The notes beneath the pieces were generated by a model. The model did no database searches and was not told the DNA's origin. It saw only the letters and a list, made by a program, of their open reading frames with translations. Positions 31,945 to 42,552 of a stretch of 64,000 nt of DNA are shown piece by piece (the stretch's first letter is position 1; each line of letters begins with the position of its first letter). The stretch is from Deltaproteobacteria bacterium. GTDB lineage: Bacteria; Desulfobacterota; Desulfobulbia; Desulfobulbales; Desulfurivibrionaceae. The stretch lies in assembly GCA_013349295.1 (NCBI GenBank), contig DUZW01000001.1, positions 1-64,000 on the forward strand. Direction: 5' to 3'. The translations under genes and the position numbers were made by a program.

Positions 31945-32020
31945 ATTTATTCTCCTTCAGTAAAATTTTAACAAAAAAAATTATTGTGAAATGTAACGTA
32001 TTCGCGCACTCAGGATGCCA

Positions 32021-32049
32021 CTATTACTATATGCTTTAACCTTTGTCAA
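32021..32049 (-). promoter_or_regulatory. Putative sigma70 promoter for dsrC
   Basis: Minus strand TTGACA-N17-TAATAG upstream of dsrC. Confidence 0.45.
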
Positions 32050-32135
32050 GCAGAGGGGGTTATTTTTTTCTCCGATACAAGCACCGGGAAAACCCTCTGA
32101 TTTAACATTATTTTTTCAATAAAACGCCAGTATTC

Positions 32136-32858
32136 TCAGGCAACCATGGCAGAGATACGGGAAAATATTTCAGGAGAAAAACCCTGTTCTTTTTCAAACA
32201 GGGCATCCAGGGTGGTCCTGGGATTAAAATTTTGCAAGGCAAGACGGGACCGTGAACGGTCAAACTGCCGTACCCAGGCAGCGATTTCTTCTTCCGTATG
32301 CAGACCGGGGGCAACGGTCATGCGGAACTCATGGGCGATACCGCTGTGAGTCAACAGATCGATACTTTTTTGAATCGCCCCCAGATCCACGGGACAACCG
32401 GTACAGCGCTCGTATTTATCCTGGATCAGCACCGCCTTGACATCCATGGCCACCATGTCCAGAAGATTGTCGGCCAGCAGTTGCGCCAACACCTCCGGCC
32501 GGCTGCCGTTGGTGTCGAGCTTGATCGCCCAGCCCTCTGCCTTGAGCCGGGCGATCATCGTGGGAAGACCAGGGGACAGGGTCGGTTCGCCGCCGGAGAT
32601 GCAAACCCCTGCCAGCCACTTTTTCCGAGCGGCCAGACGGCTGACGATCTCCTCGAAATCGATGGTCTCCATGCCTTCCGGGGCGAGGACCAGCGGGTGA
32701 TTGTGGCAGAATGGGCAACGGAAGTTGCAGCCGCCCACAAAGAGGATTGCACACAGCTTGCCGGGCCAGTCGATAAAGGAGGTCTCCAGAAACCCCTTTA
32801 TCGGCGGCAGGCAAACACAAGAGCCGGATGCTGCTTGAAAGTGCGACAAGCCACGCAC
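32136..32858 (-). CDS. nrdG: Anaerobic ribonucleoside-triphosphate reductase activating protein (radical SAM), probable GTG start
   Basis: FIDWPGKLCAILFVGGCNFRCPFCHNHPLV with CxxxCxxC; downstream of nrdD; in-frame GTG at 32858 lies just after the upstream gene's stop. Confidence 0.85.
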   Translation of the reverse strand: MRGLSHFQAASGSCVCLPPIKGFLETSFIDWPGKLCAILFVGGCNFRCPFCHNHPLVLAPEGMETIDFEEIVSRLAARKKWLAGVCISGGEPTLSPGLPTMIARLKAEGWAIKLDTNGSRPEVLAQLLADNLLDMVAMDVKAVLIQDKYERCTGCPVDLGAIQKSIDLLTHSGIAHEFRMTVAPGLHTEEEIAAWVRQFDRSRSRLALQNFNPRTTLDALFEKEQGFSPEIFSRISAMVA

Positions 32859-32865
32859 TCCAAGG

Positions 32866-33180
32866 CTATCGCAGGGCGCAGCTGCCGGACTCGCAGCCTG
32901 CCTGTTTGCCAGGACGTCTTGCCGCGACGCCGCACCGGGCGGCGCGCTCCAACAGCCGGCTTTCGATGTGGGGAAACTCATGCAGGGCCGACGAATCGTC
33001 AAGCACCAGGATAGGCAACGTCTTTCTCGCCCGCTCCACCAGGCCGTGCCAGGCAAGGTGGGCCAAGGCTCCGGCGTCGTTATTGTCAAGCACTTCCACC
33101 TGAACATCCATGGCGGAAAGATCAAATTGTTTTTTCAACTGGGCGCACAGCACGCAGTCATCCTTGGTAAACAGTGTCAT
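32866..33180 (-). CDS. Glutaredoxin-like thiol protein
   Basis: MTLFTKDDCVLCAQLKKQFDLSAMDVQVEVLDNND...LPILVLDD; CxxC. Confidence 0.75.
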   Translation of the reverse strand: MTLFTKDDCVLCAQLKKQFDLSAMDVQVEVLDNNDAGALAHLAWHGLVERARKTLPILVLDDSSALHEFPHIESRLLERAARCGVAARRPGKQAGCESGSCALR

Positions 33181-33194
33181 ACAGACTCCCCCCT

Positions 33195-35339
33195 TTAATT
33201 ATTAAACCGGTCGATGTTCCGATAACGGTCGTGCAACTCGCCGAGCTTCCCCTTGTTCCAGCTCGAGATCTTGGTGAAATACCCGGTAATCCGGGTGATC
33301 CCGTCCACGTCTTTCGACTGGCAGTAGGGGCAGGACTCGCTCAACCCCCGGCTCGTCTTCCCGCAGGCAATGCAGGCCGTGAACTCCGGGGAAAAAGCGA
33401 TCTGGTCGTTCTGGGTATGCTTGAAGACATTGATCACAAAACCGGCCAGAGCTTCCTTGTCCGGTTGGGCCTCGCCCAACCAGATATGGGTGATGGAACC
33501 CGCCTCGATGAGGGGATGGAATAACCCTTCCTTTTCCACCCTGGAGATGGGGCTCATGTTGGCGCCCACGTTAAATAAGGTGGAGTTGCTGTAATAGACC
33601 TCCCCCTTTCCCCTGTTGCCCTGAACGACTTTTTCCGCCTCCGTGTTGAAATGGGCAAGATCCAACTTGGCAAAACGGAAGGCGGTGCTCTCGGCCGGGG
33701 TCTGCTCCAGGACGAACTTCATGTCCATGGCCTCGGCCAGCTTGCTGCAAACGATGTTCATGTGGGCAATGACCTTGAGACCGAACTTGATGGATTCATC
33801 CGACTCGTGCAGCTCCTGGCCCAGATGTACCCGGATCAGCTCGTTGAGGCCCACCATGCCGATCAGATAGGAGCAGCGGTGCAGCTTGAGATAGGGCTCG
33901 CCGTCAAGATCCATGGCCAGCAGGGAAAGTGGGCCGCCCTTGCCCAGGCTCATCAACCGCTCGATGAACTTCTTCTTCTGGCCGTGGGCCTTGGCCGCAA
34001 GCTGGAGCTTTTCGGTGAGCAAGAGAAACAGCTTGGTGTCATCCCCCTGGGCCTGGAAGGCAAGGCGCGGCAGATTGATGGTGATGTTCTGCAAGGCCGA
34101 GTAACGCATCTTCCAGGGCTGTTTGGCGTCTTCCAGATCCGAGGCCTCCAGTTTGAAGCTCAGACGGCAACATTCGGAGATCTTGGCGGTATCGCCGCGG
34201 TCAAAAACAAAATAGGTATTGCCCTTCACCGAGGCCACCTCGCAGATATGGTGCAAGAAATCCATGTGGCCGTCGGTTTTGAAGAACTTTTCAGTGATAT
34301 GCACCAACGGCTTGGGGAAGAAGAAGGGACGGCCGGCGGCATCCCCCTCTTTATAGACCTCGAACAAGGCCCAGGCAAAACGCTGCGCCTGTTTTTCGTA
34401 TTCGCCATAGGTCTTGCCGGTGTAGACCCCTCCCGGACCGATGGCGGGCACGTCCACGAAATGCTTGGGCACCTCCCAGTAGATGTTGACGTCGGAAAAG
34501 ATCGCCTGCCCCCCCCTGGCCACGGCCTGCTGGGAGAATTCGTAGATCATCATCTGGGCCAACTGCTTGACCCCGTCATCGGAAAGTTCTTCCAGGTAGG
34601 GGGCATAAAAAAGGTTGATTGCGTCCCAACCGATGGCCCCGGCAAAATGGCTTTGCAGGGAAGCAGCGAATTTAACCATATGGGCAAGGAGCACCTCGGC
34701 ATGCTTGGCCGGTTTGGCCATGGACAAGGCGTGGGGCAGATTGAGACCGAATTTCTTGATGTACTCCAAGGACTGCCCGGAACAATATGGCCGATCGATA
34801 AAACCCAGGTCATGCAGATGCAGATCGCCGCTCAAATGGGCGTCCGCCACATCCGGGGTAAAAACATGGAGCAGGGCGTACTCCTTCTTGATCCCTTCGG
34901 CCAGGGTGAGGTTGGTCGCTTCCGGGCCATGGGGCACATTGGCATTTTCCTTGTTATGCTGGACCAGCAACTGATCGACGTCATAGAGCGGCACCCCGAG
35001 ACGGGTGTGCATGCGCCGGGCCTCCTCAAGCCCCATCTCCAGGAGCTTGGCGTTGACCATTTCACGGATCAAGGGACCGGTGATGGTTTTCACCTTGCCG
35101 GCCTGGATGGTCACCTCGATATCCCGGCTGATCTTCTCGGCGGTGTCACGGTCGATAAAGGTCTCGCGCAACAGGGCATCGACGATGCGCTGCCGGTTCC
35201 AGCCGATCATGTCATCCTGGGAGGAACGGACAAAAAGGGCAATATCGGTGCTGTCTTCGTTCACTACCTGGTGCGTTCTGGCCTGGGCGGTCTCAGCTTT
35301 AAGTGGCATCACAACTCCCATTCCCTTGCTCCTATTCAA
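33195..35339 (-). CDS. nrdD: Anaerobic (class III) ribonucleoside-triphosphate reductase
   Basis: N-terminal ATP-cone (QRIVDALLRETFIDRDTAEKISRDIE); C-terminal CIACGKTSRGLSESCPYCQ zinc site followed by RITGYFTKISSWNKGK. Confidence 0.95.
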   Translation of the reverse strand: MNRSKGMGVVMPLKAETAQARTHQVVNEDSTDIALFVRSSQDDMIGWNRQRIVDALLRETFIDRDTAEKISRDIEVTIQAGKVKTITGPLIREMVNAKLLEMGLEEARRMHTRLGVPLYDVDQLLVQHNKENANVPHGPEATNLTLAEGIKKEYALLHVFTPDVADAHLSGDLHLHDLGFIDRPYCSGQSLEYIKKFGLNLPHALSMAKPAKHAEVLLAHMVKFAASLQSHFAGAIGWDAINLFYAPYLEELSDDGVKQLAQMMIYEFSQQAVARGGQAIFSDVNIYWEVPKHFVDVPAIGPGGVYTGKTYGEYEKQAQRFAWALFEVYKEGDAAGRPFFFPKPLVHITEKFFKTDGHMDFLHHICEVASVKGNTYFVFDRGDTAKISECCRLSFKLEASDLEDAKQPWKMRYSALQNITINLPRLAFQAQGDDTKLFLLLTEKLQLAAKAHGQKKKFIERLMSLGKGGPLSLLAMDLDGEPYLKLHRCSYLIGMVGLNELIRVHLGQELHESDESIKFGLKVIAHMNIVCSKLAEAMDMKFVLEQTPAESTAFRFAKLDLAHFNTEAEKVVQGNRGKGEVYYSNSTLFNVGANMSPISRVEKEGLFHPLIEAGSITHIWLGEAQPDKEALAGFVINVFKHTQNDQIAFSPEFTACIACGKTSRGLSESCPYCQSKDVDGITRITGYFTKISSWNKGKLGELHDRYRNIDRFNN

Positions 35340-35385
35340 TGATTAAGAAATTAGTTAAAATCTTCCCCTCTATTTCACGCACGAA

Positions 35386-35401
35386 ACACGACCTGTAGTG
35401 T
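35386..35401. promoter_or_regulatory. NrdR-like box 1
   Basis: ACACGACCTGTAGTGT palindrome upstream of nrdD. Confidence 0.75.
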
Positions 35402-35417
35402 TTCGCTAAATATTATT

Positions 35418-35433
35418 GCACTACAGGTAGTGT
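35418..35433. promoter_or_regulatory. NrdR-like box 2
   Basis: GCACTACAGGTAGTGT palindrome, 32 bp from box 1. Confidence 0.75.
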
Positions 35434-35599
35434 GCGAGTCAAGAAAAAAAGGACAGGAAAAAAAGAAATGGCTGATTTTCGTTTTTTTGCACGGAAAATC
35501 AATTAATTGCAGAGCAATAGCATTCAAGAAAAAGCTTACGCTTCCGAAATGGGCTGAGCCACACAGAGGGGGGAGAGAGAAATCAGGAGGTCTATCCGG

Positions 35600-37249
35600 C
35601 TAGCTGGAAGAGGCAGCCTGGCACGGTTCGCCGGCCCGACGCCCGATGATGGTATCCTTTTTCCAATGGGCATCGTCTGGTTCGGGAAAATCAACCAGAT
35701 AATGAAGCCCGCGGGATTCCTTGCGGATGCAGGCACAACGAACGATGAGCTCGGCGACCTGGGCGATGTTGCGCAGTTCGATGAGGTCCGGGGTCAGGAT
35801 GTAGTCGTGATAATGCTGATCCACCTCGCGGACGATAACCCGGAGCCGTTCCTGCACCAAGGCAAGGCGCTTCTCGGTGCGGACGATACCGACATAGTTC
35901 CACATCAGGCGACGGATCTGGTCCCAATTATGGCTGACCAGAACATTCTCCTCGATGCGCTGAGCCTCGCCGGCGGACCATTCCGCCACCTCGGGCAGCG
36001 TGGCCTTGCGCAGACTGGGCCATTCCCGTTCGCACTCAAGAAAGGCCTGATGGGCAAAGACCACGGCCTCGAGCAGAGAATTGCTGGCCAGACGGTTGCC
36101 GCCGTGCAGCCCGGTGCAGGCGACCTCTCCAAAGGCAAAAAGATTTTCGATGTTGCTCCTTCCCCACTGGTCCGTAACCACCCCGCCGCACATATAATGG
36201 GCCGCAGGCACCACCGGAATGGGCACCTTGGTCATGTCGATCCCCAGGGAAAGGCATTTATTGTAAATGGTCGGAAACCTTTTCTTGAGAAATTCCGCCG
36301 GCTGGTGGGTAATGTCCAGATAGACGCAATCATCGCCGCTGCTCTTCATCTCACTGTCAATGGCCCTGGCCACCGTGTCGCGGGTGGCGAGATCCCCTCG
36401 AGAATCATACTTGTGCATGAAGGCCTGGCCCCGCTGGTCGATGAGCCGCCCCCCTTCCCCGCGCACCGCCTCGGAGATCAGAAAGTTCTTCACCTGCGGG
36501 TGATAGAGACAGGTGGGATGAAACTGGACAAACTCCAGATTCCCGACCCTGGCCCCGGCCCGGTAAGCCATGGCAATGCCGTCGCCGGTGGCGATATCGG
36601 GATTGGTGGTATAGAGATAGACCTTACCGGTGCCGCCGGTGCAGAGTACCGTCACCTTGGCCTGGTAGGTGTCGATCCGCCCGGTTTCCCGATCAAAGAC
36701 ATAGGCGCCCAGACACTGGTCGCTGAAGCTGTCGTGGGGCTGGTAAGGGGTGCCGGTCTTGGAGCTGACCAGGAGATCGACGGCCAGATGATTTTCCAGC
36801 ACCGTGATCTTTGGATTCGCCGCCACCTGGGCCAGGAGGCCCTCTTCGATCTTGCGGCCGGTGAGATCCATGGCATGGGCAATGCGGCGGGCCGAATGCC
36901 CCCCCTCCTTACCCAGATCAAGATGATTGGGATCGTTGGCCTCGCTCTGGAATTGCACGCCGAGGCGGATCAACTCCTCGATCCGGGCCGGACCGGTCTC
37001 CACCACCAACCGGACGATGTCCTCATGGCAGAGCCCGGCCCCGGAGCGCAGAGTGTCCTCAATGTGCAAGGCAAAGGAATCCTCCGGCGACAACACTGCG
37101 GCGATCCCGCCCTGAGCCAGGTTGGTGGCGGTGTCCACCCTGGCCTTCTTGGTGATGATGGTCACCGATCCTAAACGCGCGGCCTTGATGGCGAAGGAGA
37201 GCCCGGAAATACCGCTGCCGATGACGAGAAAATCCGTGCTCTGTTTCAT
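35600..37249 (-). CDS. nadB: L-aspartate oxidase
   Basis: FLVIGSGISGLSFAIKAA...; TNLAQGGIAAV; EVACTGLHGGNRLASNSLLEAVVF. Confidence 0.93.
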   Translation of the reverse strand: MKQSTDFLVIGSGISGLSFAIKAARLGSVTIITKKARVDTATNLAQGGIAAVLSPEDSFALHIEDTLRSGAGLCHEDIVRLVVETGPARIEELIRLGVQFQSEANDPNHLDLGKEGGHSARRIAHAMDLTGRKIEEGLLAQVAANPKITVLENHLAVDLLVSSKTGTPYQPHDSFSDQCLGAYVFDRETGRIDTYQAKVTVLCTGGTGKVYLYTTNPDIATGDGIAMAYRAGARVGNLEFVQFHPTCLYHPQVKNFLISEAVRGEGGRLIDQRGQAFMHKYDSRGDLATRDTVARAIDSEMKSSGDDCVYLDITHQPAEFLKKRFPTIYNKCLSLGIDMTKVPIPVVPAAHYMCGGVVTDQWGRSNIENLFAFGEVACTGLHGGNRLASNSLLEAVVFAHQAFLECEREWPSLRKATLPEVAEWSAGEAQRIEENVLVSHNWDQIRRLMWNYVGIVRTEKRLALVQERLRVIVREVDQHYHDYILTPDLIELRNIAQVAELIVRCACIRKESRGLHYLVDFPEPDDAHWKKDTIIGRRAGEPCQAASSS

Positions 37250-37302
37250 GACTACCCCTTACGGTTAACAGCTTGACATCTTCGGACGATATTCTGTAAA
37301 GA

Positions 37303-37411
37303 GTAAACGTTCAGCCGCGCGGCATCTGCTTTGTCATCGACCTGCTTGATAGGCAGGCTAAGAACTCACAGGCCTCTTTCATGCCTCTTGAGACACTGCT
37401 CAACCGTTTAC
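37303..37411 (-). repeat. Palindromic element, family 1, copy D (reverse orientation)
   Basis: Reverse complement GTAAACGGTTGAGCAGTG...GAAAGAGGCCTGTGAG...GTCGATGACAAAGCAGATGCCGCGCGGCTGAACGTTTAC. Confidence 0.65.
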
Positions 37412-37589
37412 GTTTCTAAGCTTACGCCGTGTTTTCCCATTGCGGATGAATGATTATTGTAAAAATGAGGATCATTATCCTAAGCACGGCATCCGATGTA
37501 ATACTTTTCAGCCCCACGCCCTGATTCATCCGCCCTGGTAAAGGATTTTACATAGCGCGGACCTGGGAGGATGGCAAGGATTCTTCACA

Positions 37590-38234
37590 ATGGCTTCTTT
37601 AAAACTCGTCGTGTTTGACTGCGATGGCGTAATGTTTGACTCCAAAAACGCCAACCGGGTCTACTACAACCATATCCGCGCCGCCTTCGACCGCCCGCCC
37701 ATGGACGAGGATGAGCTGGAATACGTGCACATGCACCATGTCATGGATTCCATCCGGCACATCTTTCGCGCTTACCCGGCGGACCTGGAACGGGCCGAGG
37801 CCTACCGGCAGTCCCTGGATTACACCCCCTACCTGCAGCACATGAACATGGAGCCGGATCTTCCCGAATTTCTGGATTTTCTCCGCCCTGCATGCAAAAC
37901 CGCGATCAGCACCAACCGGACCTCCACCATGGGCCCGGTGCTGCGGATGTTTGCCCTGGCGGACCGGTTCGACAAGGTGGTCACCGCCATTGATGTGGCC
38001 CGGCCCAAACCCGACCCGGAAGCACTGGAGCAAATCCTCGCCCATTTCGCCTGTCGGGTGGACGAAGCGGTGTACATCGGCGACTCCATGGTTGACCGGG
38101 AACACACCGAAGCCTTGGGCATGCGGCTCATCGCCTTCAAAAATCCGGCCCTGCCGGCGGAATACCATGTACGGAGCTTCATGGAAATAACCCGGTTGCC
38201 GATACTTGCCGAGATTGTAAAAGGAAGAAGATGA
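37590..38234 (+). CDS. HAD-family hydrolase
   Basis: VVFDCDGVMFDSKNANRVYYNHI...; STNRTSTM; ARPKPDPEALEQIL; YIGDSMVDRE. Confidence 0.85.
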   Translation: MASLKLVVFDCDGVMFDSKNANRVYYNHIRAAFDRPPMDEDELEYVHMHHVMDSIRHIFRAYPADLERAEAYRQSLDYTPYLQHMNMEPDLPEFLDFLRPACKTAISTNRTSTMGPVLRMFALADRFDKVVTAIDVARPKPDPEALEQILAHFACRVDEAVYIGDSMVDREHTEALGMRLIAFKNPALPAEYHVRSFMEITRLPILAEIVKGRR

Positions 38235-38728
38235 AACTTGAAATAACCCACAAGATCCTGACCATGGAGCCGGACTTTGAAAAAAGTTCCGCCCATGTCC
38301 TGCGCTTTCTCGACCGTACTTCCCTGGTGCACTACGAGGCGGTACGGGTTGTGGCGGACCAATCCTGCTCCGGCGCGGACCCGCGCTTCTGGCCCTGGCT
38401 TGAGCAGGGAGTGGCCGACAACCGGCAGATTCTGACAAATCTCACCGGAGAGTTACGGGCGGCAGGCACCAAGGGGTTCAGCGATCTCCCGGCCATGCCG
38501 CAGGGCTTTCAAAGCAAGATCTTCCACACCATGGCCCATCTCCTCGACGGTTTTTTCAGCATCGACAGCCAGTTTTACAGCCTGCCGGAGGATTCACACT
38601 GGCTGGGGGCAAGCCTGCGCAGACAGATTGAGGCAGACCCGGAAGACTTCTGGCTGGTCACGGTGGTGGCCACTCTGGGGTCGCTGGAGCACCATGCCAT
38701 TGCGGGCCTGCGCTCCTTTACGAAATAG
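38231..38728 (+). CDS. Conserved hypothetical protein
   Basis: 165 aa ORF with start/stop overlap with the HAD gene; no recognised motif. Confidence 0.55.
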   Translation: MKLEITHKILTMEPDFEKSSAHVLRFLDRTSLVHYEAVRVVADQSCSGADPRFWPWLEQGVADNRQILTNLTGELRAAGTKGFSDLPAMPQGFQSKIFHTMAHLLDGFFSIDSQFYSLPEDSHWLGASLRRQIEADPEDFWLVTVVATLGSLEHHAIAGLRSFTK

Positions 38729-38733
38729 CCCCT

Positions 38734-38994
38734 TCAGTCGTAATGATGGTGATGATGGTGGTGGTGATGATGACCCTCGCCTGGACCGCCGATCTCCGCC
38801 AGGACCTTTTTCAAGATGCCGTCGGTCTCGGCCATGCTGGCCACGGCCTTAGCCAAAAGATCCGCCAGCCCCCCCTGCCCCTCACTCCGCACCAAATCCA
38901 ACCATTTTTTGAACTCAGCCTCATGGTTCTGATTATGCTCAATCCAGTGGGGCAGAAGAATCTGCAACTTTTCCATCGTGGTTTTCTCGTCCAT
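38734..38994 (-). CDS. Small protein with C-terminal ten-histidine tail
   Basis: ...MAETDGILKKVLAEIGGPGEGHHHHHHHHHHYD; next to a CooT-like gene. Confidence 0.75.
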   Translation of the reverse strand: MDEKTTMEKLQILLPHWIEHNQNHEAEFKKWLDLVRSEGQGGLADLLAKAVASMAETDGILKKVLAEIGGPGEGHHHHHHHHHHYD

Positions 38995-38995
38995 C

Positions 38996-39199
38996 TCAGG
39001 CCTTTTCTCCTTTCCGGATCACGGTTACCCTGCCATTTAAAAAATCAATGGCCCGAACCGCCGCACCCCGGATGAATTGTGGCTCTTCAAACAAGGTGCT
39101 GATTCGGATGCCATCCTCACAGACCTCAAGCTGCGAGGCGCTTTCCGCCACCACCGCCTCGTTGCCATCCTGCTCCAGAACGACGCGCATCTGACACAT
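38996..39199 (-). CDS. CooT-like nickel-binding protein
   Basis: MCQMRVVLEQDGNEAVVAESASQLEVCEDGIRISTLFEEPQFIRGAAVRAIDFLNGRVTVI; starts M-C as in CooT. Confidence 0.7.
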   Translation of the reverse strand: MCQMRVVLEQDGNEAVVAESASQLEVCEDGIRISTLFEEPQFIRGAAVRAIDFLNGRVTVIRKGEKA

Positions 39200-39319
39200 A
39201 GCCTACCTCTTTCTTCTCATTTTTTAACTGTGCCGACTAAGAAAAAACAATATAATACCTTTTCCCGGCTTTATCATGCAGATTTGCAGGGCCATACACC
39301 TACAGCACGAGATACCCGC

Positions 39320-39739
39320 ATGCTCCTTAATGATCTCCCTGCCATAAAAACATTGCTGACCACAAGCAAAACCATCGCGGTGGTCGGCCTCTCCCCCAAG
39401 GAATCCCGGCCCAGCAACATGGTGGCCCGTTACCTGATCGAAGCGGGCTATACGATTATCCCGGTCAATCCCGGACAAGAGAAAATCCTCGGCCTGGACT
39501 GCTACCCCAACCTTGCCGCAATCCCCGCCCAGGTGGATATTGTCGATATCTTCCGCCGCTCCGAGGATGTCCCCGCCATCGTGGCCGAAGCCATTGCCGT
39601 CGGCGCCAGGGCGGTCTGGATGCAGGAAGGGGTGAGCCACGCCGAGGCGGCCCGGAGCGCGAAGGCGGCGGGGTTGATGGTGGTGATGGACCGTTGCCTC
39701 AAGACCATGCATCATGATATAGGGCACGAACAAGGGTAA
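39320..39739 (+). CDS. CoA-binding protein (YccU-like)
   Basis: KTIAVVGLSPKESRPSNMVARYLIEAGYTIIPVNPGQEKILG...VWMQEGVSHAEAA. Confidence 0.85.
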   Translation: MLLNDLPAIKTLLTTSKTIAVVGLSPKESRPSNMVARYLIEAGYTIIPVNPGQEKILGLDCYPNLAAIPAQVDIVDIFRRSEDVPAIVAEAIAVGARAVWMQEGVSHAEAARSAKAAGLMVVMDRCLKTMHHDIGHEQG

Positions 39740-40078
39740 CCAGGAGAGATTTGCCGTTGGCCCACAGCCGAGCAGCTTTGAGAAGCGCAGGGCCTCCCGC
39801 CGTGGCGGGACAAATGACCCGGGATACCCTTTCTTTGCTTCGTATCTTTAGGCAAGCAACGAAATGGGACCTACCCTGAATTCCGAAAATGGCCTTCAAA
39901 AGGTCTGCCTGAAAAAAAGTGACAACGTACGAGTCGCAATTTGCGTGATCAGCAGGAAAAAATGGTAGCCGTACAGCCATGATCACCAATGTTGCCAGAA
40001 GATATCGGTCGATTTAATATATCGACTGTCACGAATTTATCCTCTGATAGCAGAAGCCCATGCCAACCGCACCAAAAA

Positions 40079-40110
40079 AAGGCCAGCCCGGGAAAACCCA
40101 GGCTGGCCTT
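40079..40110 (-). terminator. Rho-independent terminator-like hairpin downstream of yajC
   Basis: AAGGCCAGCCCGGGAAAACCCAGGCTGGCCTT. Confidence 0.8.
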
Positions 40111-40154
40111 AAATCTTTTCTTCGCTTCACTCCCGGTGAAGGGCTAGTTCAGCC

Positions 40155-40523
40155 TCAACCCCCCTTGCTACCGATGGCGCAGGCCGCACCTTCTTTTTTC
40201 TCGCCACCCTCCATGCTCGCCAGCGATCCCAGGATATAGGACCGGGCAATTTTCACCCGCACATTCTCGGCAATCTCAATGGTCGCCACCCGGTCTGTCA
40301 GACCGGTGATCTTGCCCTGAAGGCCACCGCTGGTCAGAACCTCGTCACCCTTCTTGAGATTGGCGACAAATTCCTGATGCTCCTTGGCTTTTTTCTGCTG
40401 AGTACGGATCAGGAGGAAATAGAACACCACAAAGATCAAAATAAGCGGCAAAAAACTCATCAGGCCTTGCGGCCCAGCTGCTCCACCAGCCGCAGCATCT
40501 GCGGCAAAAGCTACATCAACCAT
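40155..40523 (-). CDS. yajC: Preprotein translocase subunit YajC
   Basis: FLPLILIFVVFYFLLIRTQQKKAKEHQEFVANLKKGDEVLTSGGLQGKI; next to tgt. Confidence 0.93.
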   Translation of the reverse strand: MVDVAFAADAAAGGAAGPQGLMSFLPLILIFVVFYFLLIRTQQKKAKEHQEFVANLKKGDEVLTSGGLQGKITGLTDRVATIEIAENVRVKIARSYILGSLASMEGGEKKEGAACAIGSKGG

Positions 40524-40580
40524 AAACCCCTCCGATTCTGTTTAACTTTTTCAGGCAGGCAAATATCCGCCTGCGACCTT

Positions 40581-42394
<1,814 letters not shown>

Positions 42395-42446
42395 GATTAA
42401 TTTCCTGAAAAGATTGAATACAACTTAAAAATCCGACCGGCTAAAT

Positions 42447-42552
42447 GTAACGGTTCAGCAGTGCCGCAGATGCGAGGAAGAGGCTTGCGAAGTGTGCTAG
42501 TGCACATGAGCAGGCCGATGACGATGCAGATGTGGTGCTGTTGAACCGTTAC
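42447..42552 (+). repeat. Palindromic element, family 1, copy C
   Basis: GTAACGGTTCAGCAGTGCCGCAGATGC...GCAGATGTGGTGCTGTTGAACCGTTAC; right end contains the pepP stop codon. Confidence 0.78.

Noticed and set aside
32859-33125. N-terminal extension of the 329-aa NrdG ORF in the track
   Set aside because: This part overlaps the glutaredoxin-like gene in another frame and carries no radical-SAM sequence; GTG 32858 is a more likely start.
33651-35342. Plus-strand 563-aa ORF
   Set aside because: Antisense to nrdD; no domain signature.
38740-38770. His10 tail as a cloning or vector artefact
   Set aside because: Encoded by mixed CAT/CAC codons within a native gene context next to a CooT-like gene; no vector sequence nearby.
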